Part shown: positions 42,409-51,631 of the stretch, one piece after another
Layout of the letters: every line of letters starts with the position of its first letter
Numbering within the stretch: the stretch's first letter is position 1
Assembly: GCA_937976305.1 (NCBI GenBank)
Contig: CALJSB010000086.1
Span: forward strand, 1-64,000
Direction of reading: 5' to 3'
DNA: 64,000 bases
Source of the DNA: an uncultured Acidimicrobiales bacterium
GTDB lineage: Bacteria; Actinomycetota; Acidimicrobiia; Acidimicrobiales; SZUA-35
Notes under the pieces: generated by a model
What the model was told of the DNA's origin: nothing
Database searches by the model: none
Seen by the model: only the letters and a program-made list of their open reading frames with translations
Translations under genes and position numbers: made by a program

Positions 42409-44055
42409 ATGGACGGGACCGACCAGCTGACGTCGAACGACAACGGATCGACGGCAGAAGTTGTCGTTGTTGGTGGCGGCCACAACGGCCTGATCTGTGC
42501 GGCCTACCTGGCTCGTGCTGGGTTCGACACGCTGCTCGTCGAAGCCCGTTCGTCGGTCGGTGGATGCGCATCGACCGAGCAGGCGTTTGGTGCTCGCGTC
42601 AACATCTGCCATTGCGAACACACCATGGTGCGAGCCATGCCGGCGATCGATGAACTCGACTTGGCCCAACATGGCCTCCACTACCTCGAGGCCGATGCTG
42701 GAACGATCAACGTGTTCCACGATGGCAGCGAACCGTGGGTTCATTTCCACGAAGTCGAGCGGACGCTCGACAGCTTGGCTCAGACCTACCCGGGCGATGT
42801 CGAGGGCTATCGGCGGTATGTCGCTGAGGCGACGCCGGTTGCGGAACTGGCCATCGAGATGGCACGCACCACTCCGTCCACGCACCAGATGTTGCTGTCC
42901 GCAGCCGGTCGTCGTGGTGTCGGTGCGAAGCGTCTGCTCGAGTGGAGCCGGCGAAGCGCCACCTCGGTGCTCTCTGACTACTTCGAGCACTGGCAAACCT
43001 GGATGCCCGCCATCGGGGCCGGTCCCACAGTATGGGGTGTGCCTCCGACGGTCCCCGGGACCGGACTCGCCGCCGCTGTGTATGCCACGCGGCATCTCGT
43101 GAAGACCGGTCGTCCGCGAGGCGGCAGCGGAGCACTCACCGATGCAGTGCGCTCGAGCTTCGAAGCCGCGGGCGGGCGAGTGCGGTGCGGTGCCAGGGTT
43201 GAGCAGCTGCTGGTGCGCGACGGCGAAGCCGTTGGCGTGCGGCTGACAGATGGCGATGAGCTCCGAGCGTCGACCATCGTTGCGGCGTGTGACCCGCAGC
43301 GAGTCTTTGTCGACTGGATCGACGACGTTCCCCCGGCGGCCCGCAAGATCGTCGAGCGCTGGCGCAGTCGTGAGGTGCACGATGGCTACGAGTCGAAGAT
43401 CGATGCTGTGCTCGACCGGATCCCTCGGCCGCTCTATGCCGACAGCGTCGAGCGGCAGGTGCCAGGGATCGAGCTTGGAAGCCCGACCACGATCGTGTCC
43501 CCGACGCCGGAGGGGCTCGAGAACGCTCATCGTCTTCGGGCCGAGGGCAAGGTCGCTCCGGACCCGACGTTGCTGATCAACACACCAACGCAGCTCGACG
43601 AGACGATGAAGGATCCGCAGGGCCGCCACGTGCTGAGCCTCGAGGTGCTGTTCACGCCCTACGCACTCGATGGAGGTTGGGCCTCCTCGCCCGAGCCCGA
43701 GCGATGGATCGATCTCTGGGCGTCCATGATGGAACCCGGCGCCCGTGACCTCGTGCACGATTTTCGGGCCATGACCCCCGACGTCTACGAGCGCGAGTTC
43801 TCGATGCATCGGGGCTACACCCCGGCCTATGCCGGGACGCCCCTTGCGTCCCTCGCTGGTCGTCAACCCGAGCTGACTCGGTACCGCACGCCCGTCACGG
43901 GGTTGTACCTGAGCGGCGCTGCCACCTACCCCGGCGCAGGGATTTTTGGCGCGTCGGGTCGAAACGCCGCCGCCGCCGTCACTGCCGATCTGCAAAGCTC
44001 GGTTCGACGCAGGCTTGCCCCCGCTCGTCGACGTTTGGAGGGGCTGGTCCGATGA
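42409..44055 (+). CDS. phytoene-dehydrogenase-like FAD oxidoreductase
   Basis: About 548 residues with an FAD Rossmann motif VVVVGGGHNGLICAAYLARAGF at about 18-39 and the following VEARSSVGGCASTEQ, the signature of the phytoene desaturase/amine oxidase-like group. A second FAD/substrate segment includes GGSGALTDAVRSSFEAAGGRV near 240, and the C-terminal LYLSGAATYPGAGIFGASG binds FAD. Outside carotenoid loci these proteins are uncharacterised oxidases. Its stop overlaps the start of a deaminase-like gene as ATGA, tying it to the following catabolic set. ATG 42409 is preferred over an upstream in-frame start at 42346. Confidence 0.85.
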   Translation: MDGTDQLTSNDNGSTAEVVVVGGGHNGLICAAYLARAGFDTLLVEARSSVGGCASTEQAFGARVNICHCEHTMVRAMPAIDELDLAQHGLHYLEADAGTINVFHDGSEPWVHFHEVERTLDSLAQTYPGDVEGYRRYVAEATPVAELAIEMARTTPSTHQMLLSAAGRRGVGAKRLLEWSRRSATSVLSDYFEHWQTWMPAIGAGPTVWGVPPTVPGTGLAAAVYATRHLVKTGRPRGGSGALTDAVRSSFEAAGGRVRCGARVEQLLVRDGEAVGVRLTDGDELRASTIVAACDPQRVFVDWIDDVPPAARKIVERWRSREVHDGYESKIDAVLDRIPRPLYADSVERQVPGIELGSPTTIVSPTPEGLENAHRLRAEGKVAPDPTLLINTPTQLDETMKDPQGRHVLSLEVLFTPYALDGGWASSPEPERWIDLWASMMEPGARDLVHDFRAMTPDVYEREFSMHRGYTPAYAGTPLASLAGRQPELTRYRTPVTGLYLSGAATYPGAGIFGASGRNAAAAVTADLQSSVRRRLAPARRRLEGLVR

Positions 44056-45308
44056 CCACGGTGACGCTCGCGAACGCTCGACTGGTTGATCGATCAGACG
44101 AATTGTTCGATCTCACGATTGTCGACGGGGCGATCGCTGAGGTCTCCCCTTATGTCGCCACCGTGCCAGATTCGGATCACGCCGATGACTCGGTCGTGCA
44201 CGACTTGGCGGGCTGGCTGCTCGTTCCGTCCCTCGCCGAACCGCATGCCCATCTCGACAAGGCGCTCACGGCAGAGCTCGTGCCGAATCCACGAGGAGAT
44301 CTGATCGGTGCGATCGAGGCGTGGCACGGAGCCGCAGCTGCTGGGCTGATCACGCACGACGGCATGGTCGAGCGGGCTATCGCGGCGATCGACAAGCTGC
44401 TCGTACACGGAGTGACTGCGGTCCGCACCCACGTCAACGTGCTTGAGTCGACTGGTGCCGCTGCCGTTCTCGCCCTTCGCGAGGCGGCGAGGGCATTCGA
44501 GGGTTTGCTCGATCTTCAGATCGTTGGCCTGGTCGGATTCCCGATCACGGGGCCCAACGGAGCTGGGACCCGAGCGGCGCTTGCGGCGTCGCTCGAAGCG
44601 GGCCTTGATCTGGTCGGAGGATGCCCTCATCTCGATCCTGACGGTCTCGGACTCATCGACCTCGCACTCACCGCCGCGACCGAGGCCGGGATCGGGATCG
44701 ACTTCCACGTCGATGAGGTGCTCGACCCCGGTGTGCTCACCTTGCGCGATTTTGCCAAGAGCGTGATCGACACCGGTTTCGAGCATCCCGTCACCGCAAG
44801 TCATTGCGTGTCGCTCGGATTGCAACAGCCCGATGTGCAAGCCGAGGTTGCGAGTCTGGTGGCTGAGGCGAACATGTCGATTGTTCCGTTGCCCCAGACC
44901 AACCTGTTCTTGCAGGGTCGCGAACAGCCCACGGCGACGCCGCGGGCGCTCACCGCAGTGGCTGCGTTGCAAGAAGCAGGGGTCAACGTTGCTGCCGGTG
45001 GCGACAACGTGCAGGACCCGTTCAACCTCGTGGGCCGGAGCGATCCGCTCGAAACGGCTGCGCTGATGGTTATGGCCGGACACCAACTGCCCGACGAGGC
45101 CTTTGCCATGGTGTCGGCCAACGTGCGAACGGCCCTTGGCCTGCCGGCGGTGTCTGTCGAGGTTGGTTCGCCGGCTGATCTTCTTGCGATCGACGCTCCA
45201 TCGGTTCGGGGTGCCATTGCGGACGCACCGATGTCGCGTCGGGTCTTCCGGGCCGGCACGCTCGTTGCCTCCTCGGACGAGATCTCACATGTCAACAGGC
45301 CAACCTGA
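44052..45308 (+). CDS. cytosine-deaminase-like amidohydrolase
   Basis: A 418-residue amidohydrolase of the CodA-like branch. The metal site shows EPHAHLDKAL (His-x-His) at about 63-72, GIDFHVDEV (His) at about 218-226, SHCVSLG (His) and GGDNVQDPF (Asp) near 314. These match cytosine/isoguanine deaminases and N-isopropylammelide-type hydrolases, and NVQDPFNLVG is typical of CodA-like enzymes. It probably deaminates or opens an amino-substituted heterocycle. It is coupled to the FAD oxidoreductase before it (ATGA) and overlaps the LLM gene after it by 20 bases. Confidence 0.85.
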   Translation: MTTVTLANARLVDRSDELFDLTIVDGAIAEVSPYVATVPDSDHADDSVVHDLAGWLLVPSLAEPHAHLDKALTAELVPNPRGDLIGAIEAWHGAAAAGLITHDGMVERAIAAIDKLLVHGVTAVRTHVNVLESTGAAAVLALREAARAFEGLLDLQIVGLVGFPITGPNGAGTRAALAASLEAGLDLVGGCPHLDPDGLGLIDLALTAATEAGIGIDFHVDEVLDPGVLTLRDFAKSVIDTGFEHPVTASHCVSLGLQQPDVQAEVASLVAEANMSIVPLPQTNLFLQGREQPTATPRALTAVAALQEAGVNVAAGGDNVQDPFNLVGRSDPLETAALMVMAGHQLPDEAFAMVSANVRTALGLPAVSVEVGSPADLLAIDAPSVRGAIADAPMSRRVFRAGTLVASSDEISHVNRPT

Positions 45309-46164
45309 ACCGGTGGCGACACCTGACGGCAATGCAGCCGGTAGCGATGCGACCAGGAGCATTTCGACCGACTTGGTGCTCAGCCCCTTTGCGGCCGACG
45401 GCGCCGAGCTCGTCGAGATCGCTGGCCTCGCCGACCGGCTCGGCTTCGATGGAGTCTGGACCCTCGATCACTTCAGTGGTTCGATGCTCGGCCGTCCCTG
45501 GTCACGCGATCCGTTCACGTTGCTCGGCGGGTTTGCGGCCGCAACGACGAGGGTCAGGGTTGGCCCGCTCGTGGCCAACATGGTCAACCGTCACCCCGCC
45601 CAGCTGGCCTCCGCTGCTTCCACCTTGCAATCCATGGCAGGGGGTAGAGCTGTGCTCGGGATCGGGAGTGGCGCTGCCCCCGGGTCGAGGTTCGCGGGCG
45701 AGCAAACCGCCATCGGGCGAGAGCTCACCCACGCCGCCGGGCGCCGGCGTCACCTCATTGAGACCATTGAGTCAGTTCGGCTGATCTGGGCGGGCGGTGG
45801 CGACTACGACGGCGAGTTCGTGCAGATGCGAGGCCTCGATGGGGTCGTCGGCCCCGAACCCATCGTGCCGATCATCGTCGGGGCCAGCGGTCGCACGACG
45901 ACTGAGCTGGCGTGCGAGCACGCCGATGGCCTCAACCTTCGGGTCACACCCGAAACGGAAGATCTCGTGACATGGGCTCGAGCTGCGACCAACGGACGCC
46001 AATTCGAGATCAGCATCCATGACGATCTCGATGTTGATCACCCCCTCGGAGGCGAGGTCGATCGCTGGGTCGAACTCGGTGTCGATCGGCGCACGCTTGT
46101 GGTGAAACAACCCGTCGACCGAGCGTCCCTCGAGTCGATCGCCACCCGACTCGCCGCCTTGTAG
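45289..46164 (+). CDS. LLM-class flavin-dependent oxidoreductase (first of three)
   Basis: About 291 residues, luciferase-like TIM barrel using reduced FMN or F420. ADRLGFDGVWTLDHFSGSM, the RDPFTLLGGFAAATTRVRVG segment, VNRHPAQLASAASTLQ and GRAVLGIGSGA follow the family order, and PIIVGASGRTTTELACEHADG is the C-terminal cofactor region. It is shorter than usual (about 330), as the C-terminal part is reduced. I start at ATG 45289, inside the preceding amidohydrolase gene by 20 bases. It is followed by the third REP-like repeat locus. Confidence 0.82.
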   Translation: MSTGQPEPVATPDGNAAGSDATRSISTDLVLSPFAADGAELVEIAGLADRLGFDGVWTLDHFSGSMLGRPWSRDPFTLLGGFAAATTRVRVGPLVANMVNRHPAQLASAASTLQSMAGGRAVLGIGSGAAPGSRFAGEQTAIGRELTHAAGRRRHLIETIESVRLIWAGGGDYDGEFVQMRGLDGVVGPEPIVPIIVGASGRTTTELACEHADGLNLRVTPETEDLVTWARAATNGRQFEISIHDDLDVDHPLGGEVDRWVELGVDRRTLVVKQPVDRASLESIATRLAAL

Positions 46165-46214
46165 TACCCCCGCCCCGCAAAACGTCGCCCGCCAAACGTC
46201 GCCCGGAAAACGCC

Positions 46215-46325
46215 GAACTGGAGGCTCCCACCGGCGGAAACGCCGGTACAAGCCTCCAGAACGAAGGAGTGGTTCCGAACTGGAGGCCCTCAGCGTCTGA
46301 AACGACGGTGGGAGACTCCAGAACG
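46215..46325 (-). repeat. paired REP-like palindromes, locus 3 (inverted)
   Basis: Two copies (46215-46263 and 46277-46325) between the LLM gene and the convergent ABC binding-protein gene. Outer arms GAACTGGAGG and CTCCAGAACG enclose CACCGGCG/CGCCGGT around a GAAA loop. Since the other loci have TTTC in the loop, this pair is in the opposite orientation. Just before it lie two copies of AAACGTCGCCCG (about 46181-46204). Confidence 0.8.
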
Positions 46326-46352
46326 GGATGAACTTGAGTTGGGTGGTGTTGG

Positions 46353-47570
46353 CTAGAGGCCGATGCTGTCGTCGATGAACTCGTTGGTGAAGAGTTCTGA
46401 TGCATCGGTGACGACAACCTCGGAGCCAGCGGCCGTCATCGAGTCGAGAACTCGCTGCACGCGATCGCCGTCGATGTTGCCGAGCGTTGAGTCGTCACCG
46501 TTGCCGACGAGTCCGAGCTCGATCTGCTTGGCGATCGAGAAGTCGGCGAGCTCGGCGCTGTAGACCCAGCCAGCATCGAGCTGCTCGACGATGTCAACGA
46601 TCACTCCGTTGGTCTCGGCTGGATCGTTGGTGTAGTCGACGGCGGCCTGCTGCATGATCGGCACCATTTCGGTGAGGCATGGCGAAAGCTCTTCGAGTTC
46701 AGCGGCCCGGACCGAGATCTGAGCGGCGTACACCTCGAAACCAGCGTCGTGGAGGAGCTCCAGCTCGACCGGCTTGCCCCACTCTTCGAACACGTTCTCG
46801 TAGTTGAACGGCTCGGCCGATGCGAAGCCCTGCTGGGCGATGGCGCCGCCTTCGGCGATGAATCGGGCCGGTGACCCGTCGTAAGATGGGTCGACCTGGT
46901 CCTCGCTGAGGGTGCCGGCTGCCACGAAGGCCGGAGCCCACTCGCCGCCACCAAACACGTTGACCACAACACCGGCTTCGCCGAGGTCAGCAATCGACTC
47001 GACGTCTGGGTAGGTCTCGGGATCCCACATCACCATCTGCGGGTTGATTTCGAGCGGAGCCATCACGGCGATCAGCGGCGTGTCAGCGAACTGCGTGGCT
47101 TGGGCCTCGGTGTTCGTATACGACAGGTGGATCTCGTCTTCGGTGTACATCACCGTTGCCGTCGGCTGGAAGCCAATGGCTGGGCCGCCGGCGCGAATCT
47201 CAAAATCGATGCCGAGCTCAACGCCACCAGAGACCAGAGGGCCAGTGGTGATCAGGTTTTCGACATCGACGGTGTAGCCGTCGCCGAGCAGCTCGTAGAG
47301 CATGCCGTGCTCAGACTCGGGGAACCAGTCGGTTTGGATGATGAGGGGGCTCGGACAGACCGCAGCGATGTCTGCGTGGTCAGCGTCCTCCATTTCATCG
47401 TCTTCCATGGCATCTTCGTCGTCTTCCATGGCGTCGTCATCGCCGCTGTCTTCGCTCGAAGAGCCACTGTCTGACGCAGCATCGTCGTCGGAGTCACCAC
47501 CGCAGGCTGCAGCTATCAGCGTGAAGGCAAAGAGCATCGCCAAGAGTCGTAGAAGGTTGTTGTTTTTCAT
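46353..47570 (-). CDS. ABC transporter substrate-binding lipoprotein (NMT1/SsuA-ThiY type)
   Basis: A 405-residue lipoprotein. The signal peptide ends in a lipobox LIAAAC with lipidated Cys23, followed by an acidic linker of about 45 residues (Asp, Ser and Glu, with DAMEDDE repeats). The binding domain has PLIIQTDWFPESEHGMLYELLG, as in NMT1/THI5-like proteins, and EWGKPVELELLHDAGFEVYAAQ later. Family members bind sulfonates, nitrate or pyrimidine precursors. It begins the reverse-strand operon with permease and ATPase genes transcribed before it. The flanking deaminase and LLM genes suggest an N-heterocyclic ligand. Confidence 0.85.
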   Translation of the reverse strand: MKNNNLLRLLAMLFAFTLIAAACGGDSDDDAASDSGSSSEDSGDDDAMEDDEDAMEDDEMEDADHADIAAVCPSPLIIQTDWFPESEHGMLYELLGDGYTVDVENLITTGPLVSGGVELGIDFEIRAGGPAIGFQPTATVMYTEDEIHLSYTNTEAQATQFADTPLIAVMAPLEINPQMVMWDPETYPDVESIADLGEAGVVVNVFGGGEWAPAFVAAGTLSEDQVDPSYDGSPARFIAEGGAIAQQGFASAEPFNYENVFEEWGKPVELELLHDAGFEVYAAQISVRAAELEELSPCLTEMVPIMQQAAVDYTNDPAETNGVIVDIVEQLDAGWVYSAELADFSIAKQIELGLVGNGDDSTLGNIDGDRVQRVLDSMTAAGSEVVVTDASELFTNEFIDDSIGL

Positions 47571-47652
47571 GTCCCCTCCCCAGGGAAGTGTTTTGCGGGT
47601 CGAACTAGACCACCGCCAGCATGGGCTGGTCGATGTTTCGGGAGCGTTTCGC

Positions 47653-48558
47653 TCAGGAATCGGGTTGGTTGCTTCCGGCCTCGTACCACTTGCCGATCAT
47701 GACGTCTTGCAGCTTGGTGAAGACCAGGAAGACCGTGACACCGAGGGCCGATGAGAGAATCACTGAGCCCAGCAACTCCTCACCCTGGAGCTGGTTGGCG
47801 TACTTGCGGACGAGCTGGCCGATACCGACTTCGCCTCGACCGAAGAAGAAGTCGCCGACGATTGCGCCGATGACTGACAGACCAGCTGAGATCCGCAGGC
47901 CGGCGAAAATGGCAGGCAGCGCGGCGGGGAACATCAGCTTGCGCATGCGCGTGAGCCGACTGGCGTGGTGGAGCGTGAAGAGGTCGTGCATGCCCTTTTC
48001 TGCGGAGTGCAGACCGAAGAGCGTGTTCACGATGAGGGGGAACACGGCGATGATCACGCACACGACAATGCGGCTGGTCTGACCGCTGCCGAACCAGAAG
48101 ACGATCATTGGGACGAGAGCGAGAATCGGGATCGCCTGCAGGGTGACGAGGTAGGGGAAGAGGGCCCGCTCGATGATCTTGGTTTGGCTCATGATGATGG
48201 CCAGAAAGAAGCCGATCAGAATGGCGATGCCAAGTCCAAAGGCAGCCACCTTCGTGCTCGACCACAGTCCGTCGAGGAGCTCAAAAAGCGCATCCCGATC
48301 CAGGAAGGCAACGTTGATCACCTGGTGTGGTGGGCGGAGCAAGAACCGTCGCGACTCCTCGAGGAGCACGTAGGAGATGAAGTACCAGATGCCAACAAGG
48401 AAGCTGCCGAACAGGATCGGTGGCAACAGCGTCTTGGAAAATGATTCTCGCGATTTCTTCGGACCCTCGATGAGTTGGTCGTCGCGGCCTTTCGGCCGGC
48501 CCTGGTCGACCTCAAGGGAGTTGTCGTCGATGTCGGTCGACGAGTCGATTGTCGTCAT
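47653..48558 (-). CDS. ABC transporter permease (SsuC/ThiX type)
   Basis: A 301-residue permease of the BPD_transp_1 family. After a polar N-terminal segment of about 40 residues it has six helices, and the EAA-like coupling motif is in TLHHASRLTRMRKLMFPAALPAIFAGL (AALPAIFAGLRIS at its core). The VVGDFFFG-type end (here IVGDFFFGRGEVG) is typical of taurine/nitrate/pyrimidine importers. Its start overlaps the ATPase stop as ATGA, so the two are coupled. It partners the lipoprotein downstream (83 bases apart). Confidence 0.88.
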   Translation of the reverse strand: MTTIDSSTDIDDNSLEVDQGRPKGRDDQLIEGPKKSRESFSKTLLPPILFGSFLVGIWYFISYVLLEESRRFLLRPPHQVINVAFLDRDALFELLDGLWSSTKVAAFGLGIAILIGFFLAIIMSQTKIIERALFPYLVTLQAIPILALVPMIVFWFGSGQTSRIVVCVIIAVFPLIVNTLFGLHSAEKGMHDLFTLHHASRLTRMRKLMFPAALPAIFAGLRISAGLSVIGAIVGDFFFGRGEVGIGQLVRKYANQLQGEELLGSVILSSALGVTVFLVFTKLQDVMIGKWYEAGSNQPDS

Positions 48559-49301
48559 GTGTGGCCTCCACGAAGTGCGTGTGAGATCTCACCACTGAGG
48601 CGAGCGAACTCGGGGTCGAAACGTAGGTCGGGATGGCGGGGGTAATCGAATGGAATCTCGAACTCGGCGACGATCTGGCCTGGTCGCGATGACATCACGA
48701 GCACTCGTGTGCTCATGAACACGGCTTCGCTGATCGAGTGGGTGATGAACAATCCGGCAAATCCCTCACGCAGAAACAAGCGCTGCGTTTCGTCGTTGAG
48801 GTGCTCGCGAGTGATCTCGTCGACTGCGCCGAACGGCTCATCGAAGAGAAACACCGGTGGTTCGAGTGTGAGAGTTCGAGCCAGCGACGCCCGCATCTTC
48901 ATGCCACCGGACAACGACTTGGGGTAGTGGTTCTCGAATCCGCTGAGGCCAACGAGGTCGATGGCTTTCTGAGAAAGATTGCGTCGAGTGGCAGCGTCCA
49001 TGTCGTGTAGCTCGGCAAGCAGCTCGACGTTGCCCATGACCGTTCGCCAGGGCAGCAGTGTTGCGTCCTGAAAGACGTAGCCGAGTCGATCGCGATCGAC
49101 GTTGACGGTGCCAGCCGTTGGTTCGAGCAGGCCAGAAGCAATCTTGAGAAGGGTTGATTTGCCGCAACCTGATGGCCCGACGACGGTGACGAACTCCTCG
49201 CGCGCCACGTTAAAGCTGATATTCCGGAGGGTCTCAGTTCCATCGGGGAACGTCATGCCAATGTCGTCAAACGACAGCGACCTGACGGCAATGTCTGTCA
49301 C
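48555..49301 (-). CDS. ABC transporter ATPase (SsuB/ThiZ type)
   Basis: A 248-residue ATPase. Walker A is VVGPSGCGKSTLLKIASGL, the Q-loop is YVFQDATLLPWRTV, the signature is LSGGMKMRASLARTL, Walker B is VFLFDEPFGAVDE and the switch His is in GLFITHSISEA. The LLPWRTV Q-loop and GGMKMRASLAR signature are characteristic of the nitrate/sulfonate/pyrimidine subfamily. First gene of the reverse-strand transporter operon, divergent from the LLM pair. The region 49302-49443 should hold both promoters. Confidence 0.9.
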   Translation of the reverse strand: MTDIAVRSLSFDDIGMTFPDGTETLRNISFNVAREEFVTVVGPSGCGKSTLLKIASGLLEPTAGTVNVDRDRLGYVFQDATLLPWRTVMGNVELLAELHDMDAATRRNLSQKAIDLVGLSGFENHYPKSLSGGMKMRASLARTLTLEPPVFLFDEPFGAVDEITREHLNDETQRLFLREGFAGLFITHSISEAVFMSTRVLVMSSRPGQIVAEFEIPFDYPRHPDLRFDPEFARLSGEISHALRGGHT

Positions 49302-49443
49302 GTAAGCCCCTTCTCCGCAAGCTTCAAGACTGCTGAAGATCGTATGGGGATTCGTTCAGAAAGCCTGCATCCGTGGGCCACAGGTTCACGCTGCAGAAAC
49401 ATTCGATCGGGACCATCGTCGTCGGCCGCTCTAGAGTCGCAGC

Positions 49444-50601
49444 ATGCGCACTGGGATCTTCTTGTTCGGTGGGGTCGAGATGGACGATGCCGGAGCCGGT
49501 GCACCGGCTCCGACCGATCGTCGTTACGGCCACAAAGAGGTGTGGCACGCAACTGAACGCATCTTGGACATGGGCGTGCTCACCGACAAGCTCGGTTTCG
49601 ACTCGTTTTGGCTCACCGAGCACCACTTCCAATACGAGGGATACGAGGTCGTCCCGAACGGTTTGATGACCGGGGCGATCCTGGCCGAGCGAACCCAGAA
49701 CGTCCGGATTGGCACGATGTTCAATGTCGTCGGCCAGTGGCATCCGCTCAAACTCGCTGAGGACTTTGCCACGCTCCACAACGTCTCGGGCGGGCGCGGC
49801 GTGCTCGGCATCGCCAGAGGTACCGTTCCCCGGGAGGCAGAGAACCTGGGCACCAAGATCGGCAGCTTCGACAACCCCGACTCAGCGGCAGCCGACGAGA
49901 TCAACCGCAAGCAGTTCGACGAAGCAGTCGAGGTCGTGCACATCGCTCTCGACAACGACAGCTTCAGCTACCACGGCGAGATCTTCGACTATCCGGTGGC
50001 GGGGATTCCCGACCGCGGTGGTTTCGTCGAAGAGCTGAGCTTGTTGCCCCGGCCGCTGTACCCCTACGAGACCTGGCAGGCCATCACCTCGCCTCCCACA
50101 CTTGAATCGGTGCCGCGCAAGGGTTGGGGTGGCGTGATGTGGCTCAAGCACTACTCGTTCATGAAGACCTTCTGGGATCGCTACGCCGAGCTCTACAACG
50201 AGACACATGGCACCGAGCTGGCCCCGGGGGAGAAGAGGATGCTCGTGGTCAACACCTGCATCGAAGACTCACGCGAGAAGGCGATCGAGTCGGTTCGCAA
50301 TGGACACGACGAGTTCTGGAAGTTCCTCGGGCCCTACGGCTGGAGCAAGGGCTACATGGGCGAGGGTGGAAAGCCGGCCCAAGCCGGACTGATTCCGAGC
50401 CTGGAGGAATCGCTCGAGAACAAAGTGTGGTTGGTCGGCACCGCTGACGAGGTCGCCGAGCAAATCGATTGGTATCGCGACTACCTCGGCGGGGTCGAGA
50501 ACCTCACGATCTTCCCCGGCATGCCCGGCGACAGCTACGACAAGGTCGGAGAGCAGCTCCACCGATTGGCCGAAGGGGTTCTGCCCCAGCTCGATGACTG
50601 A
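49444..50601 (+). CDS. LLM-class flavin-dependent oxidoreductase (second)
   Basis: A 385-residue luciferase-like monooxygenase. [19 protein letters not shown] at about 48-66 is the bacterial-luciferase type catalytic loop with its His pair, followed by [29 protein letters not shown] (parts [14 protein letters not shown] and [13 protein letters not shown]) and [13 protein letters not shown]. Full length and intact active-site motifs suggest it is functional. It overlaps the next LLM gene by 8 bases, so two unlike LLM enzymes are produced together, possibly as a heteromer or for successive steps. Confidence 0.88.
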   Translation: MRTGIFLFGGVEMDDAGAGAPAPTDRRYGHKEVWHATERILDMGVLTDKLGFDSFWLTEHHFQYEGYEVVPNGLMTGAILAERTQNVRIGTMFNVVGQWHPLKLAEDFATLHNVSGGRGVLGIARGTVPREAENLGTKIGSFDNPDSAAADEINRKQFDEAVEVVHIALDNDSFSYHGEIFDYPVAGIPDRGGFVEELSLLPRPLYPYETWQAITSPPTLESVPRKGWGGVMWLKHYSFMKTFWDRYAELYNETHGTELAPGEKRMLVVNTCIEDSREKAIESVRNGHDEFWKFLGPYGWSKGYMGEGGKPAQAGLIPSLEESLENKVWLVGTADEVAEQIDWYRDYLGGVENLTIFPGMPGDSYDKVGEQLHRLAEGVLPQLDD

Positions 50602-51631
50602 TCAGCCGCGCCGGATGGCGTTGTATCTGCAAGACAAGCACGACATTCGCTACGAGCTCGAGCTGGCGAAGTACGCCGAAGCCAAGGGGTTCAGCGAGAT
50701 CTGGCAGGCCGACACCCGGCTTGCCCGTGACTGCGTCGTGATGATCAGTGCCTTGCTCACCGAAACCAGCCGGCTCAAGATCGGTTCTGGCGTGCTGCCG
50801 ATCTACACCCGGAATCCGGCCGTGATCGCTGCGACCTGGAGCACGATGTGGGAGCTGGGTGGCCTCACGGCCGATGGCGAGAGCCGAGTGATGCTCGGGC
50901 TCGGTGCGTGGTGGGAGCCAATCGCAAGCCGTGTTGGTGCTGATCGGCGCAAGCCACTCACGGCCATGCGCGAAAACATCGAGGCGATCCGCCAGCTCTT
51001 CACGATGGAGGAAGTCAGCTACGACGGCGAGTTCGTGCAGCTCGATCGAGTCCGTCTCGATGTCGCCTACGGCGACGCCTCGCCCCGCGATATTCCGATC
51101 TACATCGGCGCCACGGGGCCAAAGATGCTCGAGCTGAGCGGCGAGATCTGTGATGGTCCTGTCCTCAACTACGTCGTGTCGACCGACTACATCCGAGATG
51201 CGGTCGAGCGGGTGAGAGTCGGAGCTGAGCGTGCGGGCAAGACCCTCGACGATGTCGATCGTCCCGAGCTGCTCGTGTGCTCGTTGAGCGATGATGATCC
51301 AGCCGAGGCGGTGATGACTGGCAAGTCGTTGGTGGCCTACTACCTCGGCACCGAGCCCCACATCATGAAGGCGTCCGGGGCCGACCCCGAGCTCGTGGCA
51401 AGAGTGCAAGAGGTTGTCGGTTGGCCGGCAACCGAAGCCGACTACCGCAAGGCTGCGCACCTCATTCCCGACGATCTCGTGCGCCGCCTGATGGCCGTCG
51501 GTACGACAGCGGAGTGCCAAGCCAAGGTTGCCGAATACATCGACGCAGGCGTGACCTGCCCGATCCTGTACCCGATCATGGACGACATCAAGCCCGTGGT
51601 CGACGCCTTCGCCGATTGGTTCCCGGTATGA
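50594..51631 (+). CDS. LLM-class F420/flavin-dependent oxidoreductase (third)
   Basis: A 345-residue LLM protein closer to the MER/F420-dependent branch: [49 protein letters not shown] (core [15 protein letters not shown]), [17 protein letters not shown] and [21 protein letters not shown]. These phrases match methylene-tetrahydromethanopterin reductase-like enzymes. It begins 8 bases inside the previous gene and its stop overlaps the amidohydrolase start as ATGA. Cofactor choice (FMN or F420) cannot be settled by eye. Confidence 0.86.
   Translation: MTDQPRRMALYLQDKHDIRYELELAKYAEAKGFSEIWQADTRLARDCVVMISALLTETSRLKIGSGVLPIYTRNPAVIAATWSTMWELGGLTADGESRVMLGLGAWWEPIASRVGADRRKPLTAMRENIEAIRQLFTMEEVSYDGEFVQLDRVRLDVAYGDASPRDIPIYIGATGPKMLELSGEICDGPVLNYVVSTDYIRDAVERVRVGAERAGKTLDDVDRPELLVCSLSDDDPAEAVMTGKSLVAYYLGTEPHIMKASGADPELVARVQEVVGWPATEADYRKAAHLIPDDLVRRLMAVGTTAECQAKVAEYIDAGVTCPILYPIMDDIKPVVDAFADWFPV

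Noticed and set aside
42301-43995. 564-codon reverse-strand ORF opposite the FAD oxidoreductase gene
   Set aside because: It is antisense to a clear FAD enzyme, has no recognisable domain, and its composition (Arg, His, Gly-rich) is that expected from reading the opposite strand of GC-rich coding DNA.
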